DNA of 64,000 nt from Thalassospira xianhensis MCCC 1A02616 (GCF_003326475.1 NZ_JPWA01000018.1:30348-94347), one strand, 5' to 3'. Shown: positions 36,028-45,882, numbered from the stretch's first letter. Program-made: numbers and translations. The notes: generated from the sequence alone by a model not told the origin.

Positions 36028-36951
36028 TTAAACCATCGTCACAATGATCTTGCCGCGCGCCCGGCCCGATGCTTGCCGGGTAAATGCATCGCCGAACTGA
36101 TCGATTGGCACGGTCCGGTCGATCAGGACCTTCACTTTATTCTCGTGTATCGCTGAAACAACCCGCGCCAACCGTTCCCCGTCAGACATATGAAACACAA
36201 ACTGCGCATTGACATTATGCGCATGTGCCAGAGCCTCGTCCGGCGGGGCAACAAGCGATAGCAGCCTGCCGCCGCTTCGCAAAACACCAAACGATTTTTG
36301 CTGTGTTTCGCCGCCAATGGTGTCAACCACCAGATCGATATCCGAAAGCATTTCCGCAAAATCGGCATGACGATAATCAATCACCTGATCTGCGCCCAAT
36401 GTCCGCGCAATGTCGATCCCATCCCCGGATGCGGTTGCAATCACGCGTGCACCTGCCGCGCGGGCGAACTGGATGGCAAAGCTACCCACCCCGCCTGTCC
36501 CGGCATGGATCAGAACGGTCTGCCCGACACCAAGGTCGCCCAGCTCGAACAGCACCTGCCACGCTGTTCCCGCCGCCGTCGGAATGCCTGCGGCCACTTC
36601 AAGCGGCATGTATTCAGGTAGCTTCACAAGGCAATTTGCCGGAACACAGGCGAACCCGGCAAAGGCACCACCTGCGACCGGATCAAGCCGGGCAATAACC
36701 TTATCACCTTTCTGCCAGCCGATCACATTTGCGCCGACGTCCTCGATCATCCCGGAAATATCTGATCCCATCGTGTATCGGAATTCCAGCGGGAAATAGC
36801 CCTGCAACACGCCGCTTTGCAATTTGATATCCAGCGGATTAAGAGCTGCGGCCCCGACCCGGACCAGCACGTCCTCCGGGCCGATTTCCGGTGTGGCAAT
36901 ATCGCGGATGACAGGTGCCGTATTGTAATCATCAAGTCTAACGGCTTTCAT
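36028..36951 (-). CDS. Zinc-independent MDR-type quinone oxidoreductase
   Basis: NADPH-dependent enzyme of 307 residues of the medium-chain dehydrogenase/reductase superfamily. N-terminal GroES-like domain (DVLVRVGAAALNPLDIKL) and NAD(P)-binding motif HAGTGGVGSFAIQFARAAGA are present. The structural-zinc cysteines of alcohol dehydrogenases are absent, so it is closer to quinone oxidoreductase. AGGAGG precedes the ATG. The start overlaps the SnoaL-like gene by four bases (ATGA), so the two are translationally coupled. Confidence 0.92.
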   Translation of the reverse strand: MKAVRLDDYNTAPVIRDIATPEIGPEDVLVRVGAAALNPLDIKLQSGVLQGYFPLEFRYTMGSDISGMIEDVGANVIGWQKGDKVIARLDPVAGGAFAGFACVPANCLVKLPEYMPLEVAAGIPTAAGTAWQVLFELGDLGVGQTVLIHAGTGGVGSFAIQFARAAGARVIATASGDGIDIARTLGADQVIDYRHADFAEMLSDIDLVVDTIGGETQQKSFGVLRSGGRLLSLVAPPDEALAHAHNVNAQFVFHMSDGERLARVVSAIHENKVKVLIDRTVPIDQFGDAFTRQASGRARGKIIVTMV

Positions 36952-37412
36952 TGCGAGGCCTCCTGATCAGTGATGGGCCATGCGCCCACCTGATACAACC
37001 AGCCAAGCCAGTCTTCCAGATGCCACGTATGGGTCACTTTGCCGTTTTCGACATAATGGAATTCGTGGATCGGCATGCGAAATGCCCTGCCTGTCGGCGC
37101 AATCCCGAACCATTCGCCTGAATGCGTGCCGATGATTTCCGCCCGCACGGCAACCCGGCCCGGTCCGCCAATCATTTCGTGGACGATTATTTTCACGTCT
37201 GGAAAGGCAGCCTGAAACGCCCTGATCAGCGGCTTCATGCCGTCGCGTCCCGGTTCCTGCCCGGGGGCCAGCGGGATATCCTGCCAGTCGCTGCAAACCG
37301 CCTCATCCAAAAAGTCGGCACCTTCGCTGAAAGCCCGGTACAGTGCTTCGATGGCCTTGCGATCCGGGTCTGATACCCCGGTAATCGCGGGCGTATTGAT
37401 TTGATCCGTCAT
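36948..37412 (-). CDS. SnoaL-like polyketide cyclase/ester cyclase family protein
   Basis: Protein of 154 residues with the NTF2-like SnoaL fold: IEALYRAFSEG, MKPLIRAFQAAFPDVKIIVH, IGTHSGEWFGIAPTGRAFR and HEFHYVENGKVTHTWHLEDW. Such proteins act as cyclases, isomerases or hydrolases. I prefer the ATG at 37412 because GGGA lies eight bases ahead, though one two codons earlier exists. It is coupled to the quinone oxidoreductase gene and divergent from a LysR gene 97 bases away. Confidence 0.88.
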   Translation of the reverse strand: MTDQINTPAITGVSDPDRKAIEALYRAFSEGADFLDEAVCSDWQDIPLAPGQEPGRDGMKPLIRAFQAAFPDVKIIVHEMIGGPGRVAVRAEIIGTHSGEWFGIAPTGRAFRMPIHEFHYVENGKVTHTWHLEDWLGWLYQVGAWPITDQEASQ

Positions 37413-37509
37413 TTTCATTTCCCATTCAGGATTGTTGGATATGGGGAAATGCTACCGACCCTCTCGGCATACTTGAAATCAATATAAAACATGTGACAAC
37501 ATCCATCTC

Positions 37510-38418
37510 ATGGATTTACATGGTATCGACCTCAATCTTCTGGTGGCCTTCGACGCGCTGATGAAAGAACGTAGCGTCACGCGTGCGGGCATTCGTATTG
37601 GCCGCACTCAACCAGCCATGAGTGCCGCACTATCGCGACTACGTGGGTTGCTTAATGATGAACTTTTCATCCGCAGCCCTGCGGGTTTACAGCCAACCCC
37701 GCGTGCCCTTGATCTTGCCGAACCACTCGGCCATGCACTGGCCGAAATTCAGCGCACGCTTGAATTCACCCAGACGTTTGATCCGACGACGTCCACCGCG
37801 ACCTTTTCCATAGCACTTTCGGATCATCCGACCTTCAAAGTCCTACCGGTGTTGCTTGATGCGCTGCGTCAGAAGGCACCGGGCATCACGCTGCGGATCG
37901 GCAATTTCACCGCCCGGGATGACGCCATTACCCTGCTTGACGCGGGGGAAGCCGACCTAACGATTGGCGTACCGCCTTCTGAAACCGGCCGCATCCTGAC
38001 CCAGCCGCTTTTTTCCGAAAACTTTGTCTGCGTGATGCGTCGCGACCATCCTGCTGCCAAGGCACCGCTGGATCTTCCAGCCTTTCTGTCGCTATCGCAT
38101 TTGCTGGTATCACCGGAAAATGACCGCTTTGGTCTGGTGGATGCGGCATTGGCAAAAATGGGCCATAAACGCCGCCTTGCCGTGACCCTGCCAACGATGT
38201 ACGCCGCCCCGCTTGTGATTGCGCGCTCCGATCTGATCGCGACCCTGATGGCTGGCGTCATTCCAGCGTCTGGCCAGGCCGATGCTCTTGCCATTCGATC
38301 GCTTCCCTTCGATCTTGATCCGATTGGCTTCACCATGTCCTGGCATCGCCGCAATGATGTCCATCCCGCACAACGCTGGCTGCGCGATTTTGTCGCGGGC
38401 CTGCCGCTTGATGAATAA
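37510..38418 (+). CDS. LysR-family transcriptional regulator, NodD-like branch
   Basis: Regulator of 302 residues. The N-terminus DLNLLVAFDALMKERSVTRA, followed by TQPAMSAALSRLRGLLND, matches the NodD/LinR-type branch of LysR proteins. The effector domain follows at usual length. It is divergent from the SnoaL-oxidoreductase pair, which it probably controls; the 97-base gap is AT-rich. The inducer may be an aromatic compound or quinone, as in many relatives. Confidence 0.92.
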   Translation: MDLHGIDLNLLVAFDALMKERSVTRAGIRIGRTQPAMSAALSRLRGLLNDELFIRSPAGLQPTPRALDLAEPLGHALAEIQRTLEFTQTFDPTTSTATFSIALSDHPTFKVLPVLLDALRQKAPGITLRIGNFTARDDAITLLDAGEADLTIGVPPSETGRILTQPLFSENFVCVMRRDHPAAKAPLDLPAFLSLSHLLVSPENDRFGLVDAALAKMGHKRRLAVTLPTMYAAPLVIARSDLIATLMAGVIPASGQADALAIRSLPFDLDPIGFTMSWHRRNDVHPAQRWLRDFVAGLPLDE

Positions 38419-38496
38419 CAAGATGCCCGGTATCTGCTACACCGCCGACCCAAATCGCCTCTTTCCCGCGACATGGCGTTAAGCTAAAACCCGTTA

Positions 38497-38979
38497 ATGG
38501 ACAGACCGATTTACATGACCCCCGAAGGGCTCGCAGCCCTTCGCACCGAACTTGATCATCTGTGGAAGAAGGAACGACCCGAAACCGTTGCCGTGGTTTC
38601 ATGGGCGGCAGGCAATGGCGACCGGTCGGAAAATGGTGATTACATCTATGGCAAGAAACGCCTGCGCGAAATTGATCGCCGGGTGCGGTATCTGCGCAAA
38701 CGGATAGAGGACGCAGTTTTAGTTGATCCGCGCGAACAACCCGACCACAGCCACGTCTTCTTTGGTGCCACGGTCACCTATGTGAATGCACGGGACGAAG
38801 AAGTCACCATCCGCATCGTTGGCGAGGACGAGGCCGAAAGCCTCAAAGGCAAAATAAGCTGGATTTCACCCGTCGCACACGCCCTGATGAAAGCCGGTGT
38901 CGGTGATGTGGTGACGCTACGCACGCCAGCAGGCGAGGACGAGCTTGAAGTCCTGAAAATCAGCTACCCGACCGTGTAA
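38497..38979 (+). CDS. greB: Transcription elongation factor GreB
   Basis: Elongation factor of 160 residues that stimulates transcript cleavage by backtracked RNA polymerase. The N-terminal coiled coil carries the acidic tip NGDRSENGDYIYGKKRLRE, and RRVRYLRKRIEDAVLVDP is typical of GreB rather than GreA. The C-terminal FKBP-like domain contains ISWISPVAHALMKAGVGD. It overlaps the convergent VOC gene by 16 bases at the 3' end. Confidence 0.95.
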   Translation: MDRPIYMTPEGLAALRTELDHLWKKERPETVAVVSWAAGNGDRSENGDYIYGKKRLREIDRRVRYLRKRIEDAVLVDPREQPDHSHVFFGATVTYVNARDEEVTIRIVGEDEAESLKGKISWISPVAHALMKAGVGDVVTLRTPAGEDELEVLKISYPTV

Positions 38980-39374
38980 CCATTGGGTTCTGTCACCGCA
39001 ATTTCATATCCGTCCGGATCACGGACAAAGAACTGATGCGTGCCGTCCTCAAGCTCCGTCACCGGCTCTGGCTTGAACCCGGCATCGTTTAGCGCGTCAA
39101 ACATGCCGTAAACATCATTGCATTCCAGATACCAGACCAGCCCGGCAAAGGATGGCCGCATCCGGCGTTCTTCATGTGAAACACCGCCATGCGCGGCCAG
39201 CATCAAACGTATTCTGGTATCCCCGTTACCTGCCTCCAGCATCGCCCAGACCGGTTGCTCATCCAGGTCGGACAAGGTACGCGCCACCACCTCAAAACCC
39301 AGCAAACGGTAAAAATCGATGCTGCGGTGAATCTCGGCAACGTTTAAAAGCGGTGTGGCGGCTGTGATCATCAT
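38964..39374 (-). CDS. VOC/glyoxalase-like protein
   Basis: Protein of 136 residues with the paired beta-alpha-beta-beta-beta modules of the VOC superfamily: VAEIHRSIDFYRLLGFEVV, then RPSFAGLVWYLECNDV and HQFFVRDPDGYEIAVTEP. Relatives include glyoxalase I, bleomycin-resistance proteins and dioxygenases. The pattern is closest to bleomycin-resistance-type members, but the ligand is unknown. Its 3' end overlaps greB by 16 bases. Confidence 0.88.
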   Translation of the reverse strand: MMITAATPLLNVAEIHRSIDFYRLLGFEVVARTLSDLDEQPVWAMLEAGNGDTRIRLMLAAHGGVSHEERRMRPSFAGLVWYLECNDVYGMFDALNDAGFKPEPVTELEDGTHQFFVRDPDGYEIAVTEPNGYTVG

Positions 39375-39462
39375 GATCCTGTTAAACGCAAAATCGCGGC
39401 ACGATTATGCCCGCCTGCGCCACACGCGTATAGCCCCTGCCGCGCCCGATAAGGCCGTCTTC

Positions 39463-41976
39463 TCACATCCGGCTTTTAACCCGTCTAGTCGGTTCGGCTT
39501 GCAACGGGTCGTCGGGCCAGTAATGTTTGGGATAACGTCCCTTCATCTCGGCCTTGACCTGCGCATAGGAGCCGTTCCAGAACCCGACCAGATCAGACGT
39601 TACCTGAAGCGGCCTTTGTGCTGGCGACAGCAGATGCAACGTCACCGCCACCTTGCCCCCGGCGATTTTGGGGGTTTCGGTCGCGCCAAACATTTCCTGC
39701 AACCGGACCGGAAGCGCCGGTGTTTCAGCACTATAATCAATGCGGATGTGTGATCCGGTCGGCACGGTCCAGTGGGTCGGTGCCAGACGATCAAGCTCTT
39801 GGCGCCTGTTCCAGTCAATGCCCGATACCAATGCCTCGGCCAGATTGACCTGTTTAAGCTGGCTGCGTTTATTGATCCCGCCAAGATATGGCATCAGCCA
39901 ATCCTCAAGCCTGCCCAAAAGCGCATCGTCGCCCATATCAGGCCAGTTTTCCGGATCGACCCGGTGCAGGAACGCCATCCGTTCGCGCAATCCTTCGGCT
40001 GCTTTGTCCCACGGTAGGCAATGCAGGCCAAGGCGACGAATGCCCTCGATCATCGCAGTTGCAATCGCATCCGGTCCGGCTTCGTCACGGGTGTTTTTTT
40101 CATCAAGCACCAGCGCGCCGATCCGCCTTTGCCAGCGCGCCTGAACCGCATCGCTTTGCGCATCCCAGAAGACCTCTGTCCCTTCGGAAATCTGATCGGC
40201 GAAATGGGTTTCAAGACTCGCGCGCGATAACGGTGCGGCAAGGTAAATCCGTGCTTCGCGCGCCTGCCCGTCAAGCTCCGCCACCGCGATATAGGGTTCG
40301 TTCGCCAATGCATCGTCATTGGCCAGTATCCCGCCACGCCCGCCCGACAGACGATAACGCGCATCAGTCCCCTTGCGCCGTTCGCCAATCCGGTCGGGAT
40401 AGGCAAAGGCCAGAAGCAACCCGACCTGATCGGCATGATCAACAGGATCATCGGGGCCAGCGGGGTCATGATTGCCCGCTTTGCAGGCATCTTTCTTCGC
40501 GGTATCACCCAGTCGCCGTGCAAGCTGTCTTGCGGTTTCCGTGATCATTTTTGGGGCCTTGCGGGCCAAAATCGCCTCGACCCGAAGCCTTAAATCCGCC
40601 CCACGCCCGCGCATGAAATCCCGATCCGACAAAAGTGCTGCCAGCGCACAGGCAACCTCGCCCAGTCCAAGGCGCGCGCCACGCAACATCATATGTGCCA
40701 ACCGCGGATGCACTGGCAATCCGGCCATCGCAGTTCCCATTGGCGTGATCCGGTTAGCATCGTCAATCGCCTCAAGCCGCCGTAACACATCACGTGCCTG
40801 TTCGATCTTTGCCCCGTCGGGCTGATCAAGCCACGGCAGGCTTGCCGGATCAGACACGCCCCAGCGGGCGAGCTCCAGCGTCAGCGGCGCCAGATCGGCA
40901 TCAGCAATTTCCGGCGTGGTAAAAGGCGGACGGGCGCGATGTTCGGCTTCTGCCCACAGGCGATAACATACGCCTGGCTCCAATCGTCCGGCACGACCGC
41001 GACGTTGTTCGGCACTGGCCTGCGATGATTTGACCGTCACCAGCCGCGTCATGCCCGATGCCGGGTCAAATCTTGGCAAACGCTGCAATCCGCAATCGAC
41101 CACCACCCGAATGCCATCAATGGTTAATGACGTTTCGGCAATCGCAGTCGCCAGCACCACCTTGCGCATGCCATCGGGTGCTGGCTCAATCGCAATGTCC
41201 TGTGCCCTGGTTTCCATCGCGCCATAAAGCGGCGCAATGATCACCGATGGATCAAGCCCGTCTTTCAACGCCGCCTCAACCCGCGTGATTTCCCCCTGCC
41301 CCGGCAGGAAGGCCAGGATTGACCCGCTTTCCTCGCGAAGTGCCAACCGGATCGTCGCCGTCATTTCTCGATCAATCCACGCATCAGGTCGGATCGGGAC
41401 ATATTTTGTTTCGACCGGAAAGGCGCGGCCTTCGCTGGTGATCACCGGGCAACCGCCCATCAGGGCCGCAATCGGATCGCCATCAAGGGTTGCTGACATC
41501 ACGACAATGCGCAAATTATCGCGAAGGGCGGCCTGTGTTTCCATAGCCAATGCCAATCCCAGATCGGCATCAAGCGACCGTTCGTGAAATTCATCAAAAA
41601 TCACGCAGCTAATGCCTGATAGCTCCGGATCATCCTGGATCATGCGCACCAGAATACCCTCGGTCACAACCTCGATACGGGTTCTGGCGGAAACCTTGCT
41701 GTCAAACCGCACGCGATAACCGACTGTCTCGCCCTCGCTTTCGCCCAGCAACTGTGCCATCCGGCGCGCTGCCGCCCGCGCGGCAAGCCGCCGGGGTTCG
41801 AGCATCACGATCTTCTGATCATCGCGCCATACACTTTCCAGCAACGCCAACGGCACCTTCGTGGTTTTCCCTGCCCCCGGCGGGGCCTGCAAAACAGCAT
41901 TGGTACCGGTTTCCAGCGCGGCACAAAGGTCGGGCAGAACGGCATCAATCGGAAGGACGGGAAAGGCTTTGGGCAT
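39463..41976 (-). CDS. hrpB: ATP-dependent helicase HrpB
   Basis: DEAH-type helicase of about 837 residues. Motif I is QAPPGAGKTTKVP, motif II FDEFHERSLDADL, motif III VMSATLDG and motif VI QRRGRAGRLEPGVCYRLW, followed by the helicase-associated and HrpB-specific C-terminal domains (RHEDLI-free, with TDLVGFWNGSYAQVKAEMKG near the end). HrpB is common in Gram-negative bacteria and its role in RNA metabolism is little known. The start may be the ATG at 41976 or an in-frame GTG at 42018; neither has a strong ribosome-binding site. Confidence 0.94.
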   Translation of the reverse strand: MPKAFPVLPIDAVLPDLCAALETGTNAVLQAPPGAGKTTKVPLALLESVWRDDQKIVMLEPRRLAARAAARRMAQLLGESEGETVGYRVRFDSKVSARTRIEVVTEGILVRMIQDDPELSGISCVIFDEFHERSLDADLGLALAMETQAALRDNLRIVVMSATLDGDPIAALMGGCPVITSEGRAFPVETKYVPIRPDAWIDREMTATIRLALREESGSILAFLPGQGEITRVEAALKDGLDPSVIIAPLYGAMETRAQDIAIEPAPDGMRKVVLATAIAETSLTIDGIRVVVDCGLQRLPRFDPASGMTRLVTVKSSQASAEQRRGRAGRLEPGVCYRLWAEAEHRARPPFTTPEIADADLAPLTLELARWGVSDPASLPWLDQPDGAKIEQARDVLRRLEAIDDANRITPMGTAMAGLPVHPRLAHMMLRGARLGLGEVACALAALLSDRDFMRGRGADLRLRVEAILARKAPKMITETARQLARRLGDTAKKDACKAGNHDPAGPDDPVDHADQVGLLLAFAYPDRIGERRKGTDARYRLSGGRGGILANDDALANEPYIAVAELDGQAREARIYLAAPLSRASLETHFADQISEGTEVFWDAQSDAVQARWQRRIGALVLDEKNTRDEAGPDAIATAMIEGIRRLGLHCLPWDKAAEGLRERMAFLHRVDPENWPDMGDDALLGRLEDWLMPYLGGINKRSQLKQVNLAEALVSGIDWNRRQELDRLAPTHWTVPTGSHIRIDYSAETPALPVRLQEMFGATETPKIAGGKVAVTLHLLSPAQRPLQVTSDLVGFWNGSYAQVKAEMKGRYPKHYWPDDPLQAEPTRRVKSRM

Positions 41977-42051
41977 GAACGGCTTTCTGATTTCTGGCTT
42001 GGGGACCGGTATCTGCACCGGTTATTTCCCAAAATGCTCAAACGGGCAAGG

Positions 42052-43383
42052 TTAGGTGTCTCTGGTACTCACCTCAATCCGCCGCGCATTCAGGATAATC
42101 CCCCGCTCCCCACCAATCCGTTGCAGGGTTTTAAGCCCGCGCGTCAGCCCATAAAGCTCTTCCATATCACCACTTGTGCGCATTTTCTGCGCCTCGATCC
42201 GGGTGATCTTAAAAAGATCGAGGAAGGCCTCCTCGGAAAGCGCACGAAGGGCTTCTTCCTTCCCCGGCCGGGCCGGATCAGGATGCTCGAAAGTTAACGG
42301 CAACAAAGGGTTCAATGTGTGTTCCATCGCCGCCTTTTCTATCACAATCGACAATGCCCAGACCATCCAGGCCTGCGTCCAGCGCATATAATTACGACGA
42401 TCCACGCCAAGGCACCCGATCCCGGCATAAAAAACACCGCGTTTGGTATCAAACAATGCATGACATGCCCAATCGGCAATCTTCTGTGCCGCGTTCAGTT
42501 CCCCAAACCGGCACAGTGTCGCAATTGCCTGTGCCACCGCATGACAATCAAGATACCCATCCCGCCAGGCAAAGCTGCGCGGATGGCCGGTCGCATCAAA
42601 GCATTCGGTACGATAAAACACATATCCGCGCATGACCGCGTCATCCAACCCGACCATCCCGGATGCACGAACCCGATCAAGAAGATCAAGGATGTACCCG
42701 GTATGAAAGCCATCAATAAATCGATGATGCGCCCGCGTGCCATATTCCCACGCCCCATCGGACCGCTGTGCGGTCAAAACCCGCGCAACCGCCTTCTGGC
42801 TGATCTCATTACCCGGATCAATCCGATGTAACGCCCACGCTGTCCAAAGGCTGGCATTATGGATTTCTGCATGCCCTTGGCCGACATAGGCAAAATACCC
42901 ATCCCGCCAAAGCCCACGCAAAAACCCCGCGGCACGTTGCATCACCGGATCGGTTGGCGACATACCGCGCGCCATTAGCGCATCAACGACAAAGCTCGTA
43001 ACAATCGCATTGGACGCACCGCATGACACATAAAAGGCGCGCGCCTGCCATGCAAACGGATATCCCCATCCACCATCGGCGTTTTGCATCTGGCAAAGCC
43101 TTACGGCCACGTCACAAAGCCGAACACCATCGCCTGCCCCCAAAAGCAATGCCAATGTTTTCGGGTTTTGCAAAACCGGAATGATCGCGATGTGGCGCAA
43201 TGCCCGCGGCCCACGCTTTATCGCCTGCAACCACACCAGCCGCGCCATGCGAAACCGTCCCAAACCACTTGCCCGGAATAACCGGCTTTCAAGCCCGTCG
43301 AACGGATCGGCGCCGGCGAAGTCGGTGTGAACAATCCCCGCAAGAACACGATCACGCACCGCAATCAGATCATTGCCTTGCAT
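42052..43383 (-). CDS. Alpha/alpha-toroid protein of the polysaccharide locus (VpsJ-like)
   Basis: Protein of 443 residues built from helical repeats, with repeated motifs such as QNADGGWGYPFAWQARAFY, QRSDGAWEYG and MRWTQAWMVWALS that are typical of alpha/alpha toroids (terpene-cyclase or glycosidase-like). Proteins annotated as VpsJ in exopolysaccharide clusters look alike; I assign this from memory. No signal peptide or membrane helix is seen. Its ATG overlaps the end of the Wzy-like gene by 14 bases, so it is coupled to polymer export genes. A role in modifying a lipid-linked sugar is possible but unproven. Confidence 0.65.
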   Translation of the reverse strand: MQGNDLIAVRDRVLAGIVHTDFAGADPFDGLESRLFRASGLGRFRMARLVWLQAIKRGPRALRHIAIIPVLQNPKTLALLLGAGDGVRLCDVAVRLCQMQNADGGWGYPFAWQARAFYVSCGASNAIVTSFVVDALMARGMSPTDPVMQRAAGFLRGLWRDGYFAYVGQGHAEIHNASLWTAWALHRIDPGNEISQKAVARVLTAQRSDGAWEYGTRAHHRFIDGFHTGYILDLLDRVRASGMVGLDDAVMRGYVFYRTECFDATGHPRSFAWRDGYLDCHAVAQAIATLCRFGELNAAQKIADWACHALFDTKRGVFYAGIGCLGVDRRNYMRWTQAWMVWALSIVIEKAAMEHTLNPLLPLTFEHPDPARPGKEEALRALSEEAFLDLFKITRIEAQKMRTSGDMEELYGLTRGLKTLQRIGGERGIILNARRIEVSTRDT

Positions 43384-44434
43384 CGGCATTCTCCCGCATG
43401 GCAATCCCCGCCGCCATCCCGCAACAAATCAGGTAATGCCCGTATGAAAGCGTATTATCCGTCACCATGGTTACAGCTACCGATGCCAGAATACAGACAG
43501 CCACCCGCGACCCCCGCGCAAGCCATATCAGCATCCCCCAGCCCATCACCCAAAGGATTATACCGATCAATCCCGTCTCGAACAGGATGCGGAAATGGTC
43601 GTTATGAAGCGCGCCAAAAGCCGCTGCAGATGGCAACCGCTGCAAAACTGCCTCTACACTTCCCGCGCCAAAACCAAGCCACTGCTGAACGGTGTCAGCC
43701 TGTAACCAATCATCCCAAAACATCTTCCAGAACGCCAATCTCCCGCTGCCATGGGTCATCAGAAGACGCGGCAGCCAGATAGCTGCCATCACAATTGCGC
43801 CGAGCAAAACCGGTATCCCCAAAAGCCAGGTCATCGCATGCGAAAACCGCCCCCGCCCAAGCAAAACAATCACAAGTGCCAGAACCGCAATCCGCGTCTG
43901 GCTGAGCAAGACGGCAATGCCGCTGATCACGCCGATCACACCACGTGCAGGCCGCGCCATCACACAGGCCAGCACAAACAACCCCAGAAACAAAAACGGG
44001 TGATTAAGCCGCCATCCCTCGTGCGTTGCCTGAAAAACACTGGCAACCGGCAGATAAACCGCAAGTGCGGGCACCATGACGTGCAAACACTCCCGCCCGA
44101 GACAAATCCCGCAAACCAGCCCCAGCGGCAGGATCAAAAGATTGCCGATCAGCCGCAGCTTCTCGTCACTATCACCATCGCCAGCCCCGACAACCGCGAT
44201 CAACCCACACAACAAAAGACCGGCGACCAATCCATCGCCCTTTAATCGGGCCCGGAAAACCGCAGGAAAAACCCAAATCCCCCAGAAACCAATCAAAACA
44301 AGCTTCGGCGCCACCCCGCCGAACCCGGTCAGCCAAAGGGATACCAGCATTGCGCAAGTACCCGGCAAGATGACAAGTATAGAAACACCTGTTAGGGACG
44401 CGGCCCGATCCGACTTCAGGTTCAGCTCGGCCAT
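43370..44434 (-). CDS. O-antigen ligase/Wzy polymerase-like membrane protein
   Basis: Membrane protein of 354 residues with about ten hydrophobic helices. The large periplasmic loop has WLGFGAGSVEAVLQRLP and AFGALHNDHFRILFETGLIG, the usual WaaL/Wzy-family block with a conserved histidine. The function would be polymerising or ligating undecaprenyl-linked repeat units. I prefer the ATG at 44434, after GGGTGGGG; in-frame starts to 44485 exist. It is divergent from a second ligase-like gene 95 bases away. Confidence 0.85.
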   Translation of the reverse strand: MAELNLKSDRAASLTGVSILVILPGTCAMLVSLWLTGFGGVAPKLVLIGFWGIWVFPAVFRARLKGDGLVAGLLLCGLIAVVGAGDGDSDEKLRLIGNLLILPLGLVCGICLGRECLHVMVPALAVYLPVASVFQATHEGWRLNHPFLFLGLFVLACVMARPARGVIGVISGIAVLLSQTRIAVLALVIVLLGRGRFSHAMTWLLGIPVLLGAIVMAAIWLPRLLMTHGSGRLAFWKMFWDDWLQADTVQQWLGFGAGSVEAVLQRLPSAAAFGALHNDHFRILFETGLIGIILWVMGWGMLIWLARGSRVAVCILASVAVTMVTDNTLSYGHYLICCGMAAGIAMRENADARQ

Positions 44435-44529
44435 AAACATCCCCACCCGAAACTGGTCCCACCACACCACAGGACAAACCCGCAAAACTCCGTTATCGTG
44501 ATAGTATTGTATTCACGGATATTTTCGGG

Positions 44530-45882
44530 ATGCCGATGCCACGACTGGGACAATTCTGTCTGACATCGCAAATCGTTCTGGCACCGCTTCTGCTGGGCGG
44601 AGCGCGGCCATGGGCGATGGCGGTTCTGACCATTCTGACCGGTATCGGGCTGATCGTCACCGGATGGCGCAGCAGGATGGAACTCACCCCAGGCATTCGG
44701 CAGATTGTCCTCGCCGGGGCACTTGTTTCTCTTTGGCTGGTATTGCAGGCAATACCAATCTGGCCTCTCCAGCCCCTGCCCTTTGATGCGCCCCGTATCG
44801 CTCTGTATCCGAATGCGTGGCAATCCATGATCGGCAATATCGTCTGGCTGGTTGGAACCTGCATTCTCGCGGCACAGAATGCTCGAAACCAGGGCGCGGC
44901 TTTCATCCACCATATCGCCGTCGCCGTGGTAGTTTCCGCATCCATTCAGGCCATCCTTGCGGCCTTTGCCGATGCAATGGCGCTTAAAACCACCTACTGG
45001 TTTGCCAAGCAGGCCCATCTTGGCGACTGGACCGGCACCTTTGCCAATCGCAATGCCTTTGGCGGGTTGATGGCAATTGCCACCTTGTGCTGCCTCTATC
45101 TGTTTTGCCGCAGAAGTGCCACCACGACCGGGCAGCGGATCGACCATGCAGGCGGCTGGGTTGCCTTTGCCCTGATTTTCACCGCCGCCGTGATCGAAAG
45201 CCATTCGCGCAGTGCCGTTATGACCCTTGCCATCGCAGTCGCGGGTTTCGCAATCCTTTATCGTCCGGCCCGTTTCCGGATCGGAATTTGGCGCGCCACC
45301 TATCCTGTCCTGATTATCATCAGCATGCTGGCGATCCTGACAATTATTGCCGCGATGGCACCTGACCTCGGCAATCGTTTCGCCGAACTGGCACGACCCG
45401 ATCTGATCCAGCGCGACGACGCATGGCAAACAGCACTCATCGCGATATCCCATCGCCCGCTTGCCGGTTTTGGCCCCGATGCTATCGCACTGGTGATGGA
45501 TCATTTCGCCATCACCGGTCTGAACCGTAACGCTGCATGGTTCAGCAGCCATAACCTGTGGCTCGACGCCGCACTTGTTTTCGGCATCCCCACCACAATC
45601 CTGATTGTCGGTTTCATCCTGTACCGGTTAAGCCGAGCGATCCGAAACACGGGAAACAGAGCGGACCAAACTCTGCTGATCACCCTCGCCATTGTGAGCG
45701 GTACCATAGCCAGTCTTGGCTGGGTTGCCTCTCTCCCGGCGCTCATTCTGCCGTTCCTATCGGTTCTGTGCGGTCTTGAAGCAGCGCCGAAAGCGCAAGG
45801 TTGCGAAGTCTCACAATATCTGGACGGTTACCCGAGATCAGAACCGCGTCTTCCAGCTCCTGCGCTATCGCCAAGGGATTAG
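44530..45882 (+). CDS. Second O-antigen ligase/Wzy-like membrane protein
   Basis: Membrane protein of 450 residues with about twelve hydrophobic helices. The periplasmic region has GDWTGTFANRNAFGGLMAIA near the middle and FGPDAIALVMDHFA with FSSHNLWLDAALVFGIP later, the Wzy_C/WaaL signature. The final 46 residues or so are hydrophilic and proline/arginine-rich, and their DNA (45743-45882) is shared with the convergent gene on the other strand. So the tail may be neutral read-through. Having two such proteins suggests one polymerase and one ligase. Confidence 0.85.
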   Translation: MPMPRLGQFCLTSQIVLAPLLLGGARPWAMAVLTILTGIGLIVTGWRSRMELTPGIRQIVLAGALVSLWLVLQAIPIWPLQPLPFDAPRIALYPNAWQSMIGNIVWLVGTCILAAQNARNQGAAFIHHIAVAVVVSASIQAILAAFADAMALKTTYWFAKQAHLGDWTGTFANRNAFGGLMAIATLCCLYLFCRRSATTTGQRIDHAGGWVAFALIFTAAVIESHSRSAVMTLAIAVAGFAILYRPARFRIGIWRATYPVLIIISMLAILTIIAAMAPDLGNRFAELARPDLIQRDDAWQTALIAISHRPLAGFGPDAIALVMDHFAITGLNRNAAWFSSHNLWLDAALVFGIPTTILIVGFILYRLSRAIRNTGNRADQTLLITLAIVSGTIASLGWVASLPALILPFLSVLCGLEAAPKAQGCEVSQYLDGYPRSEPRLPAPALSPRD

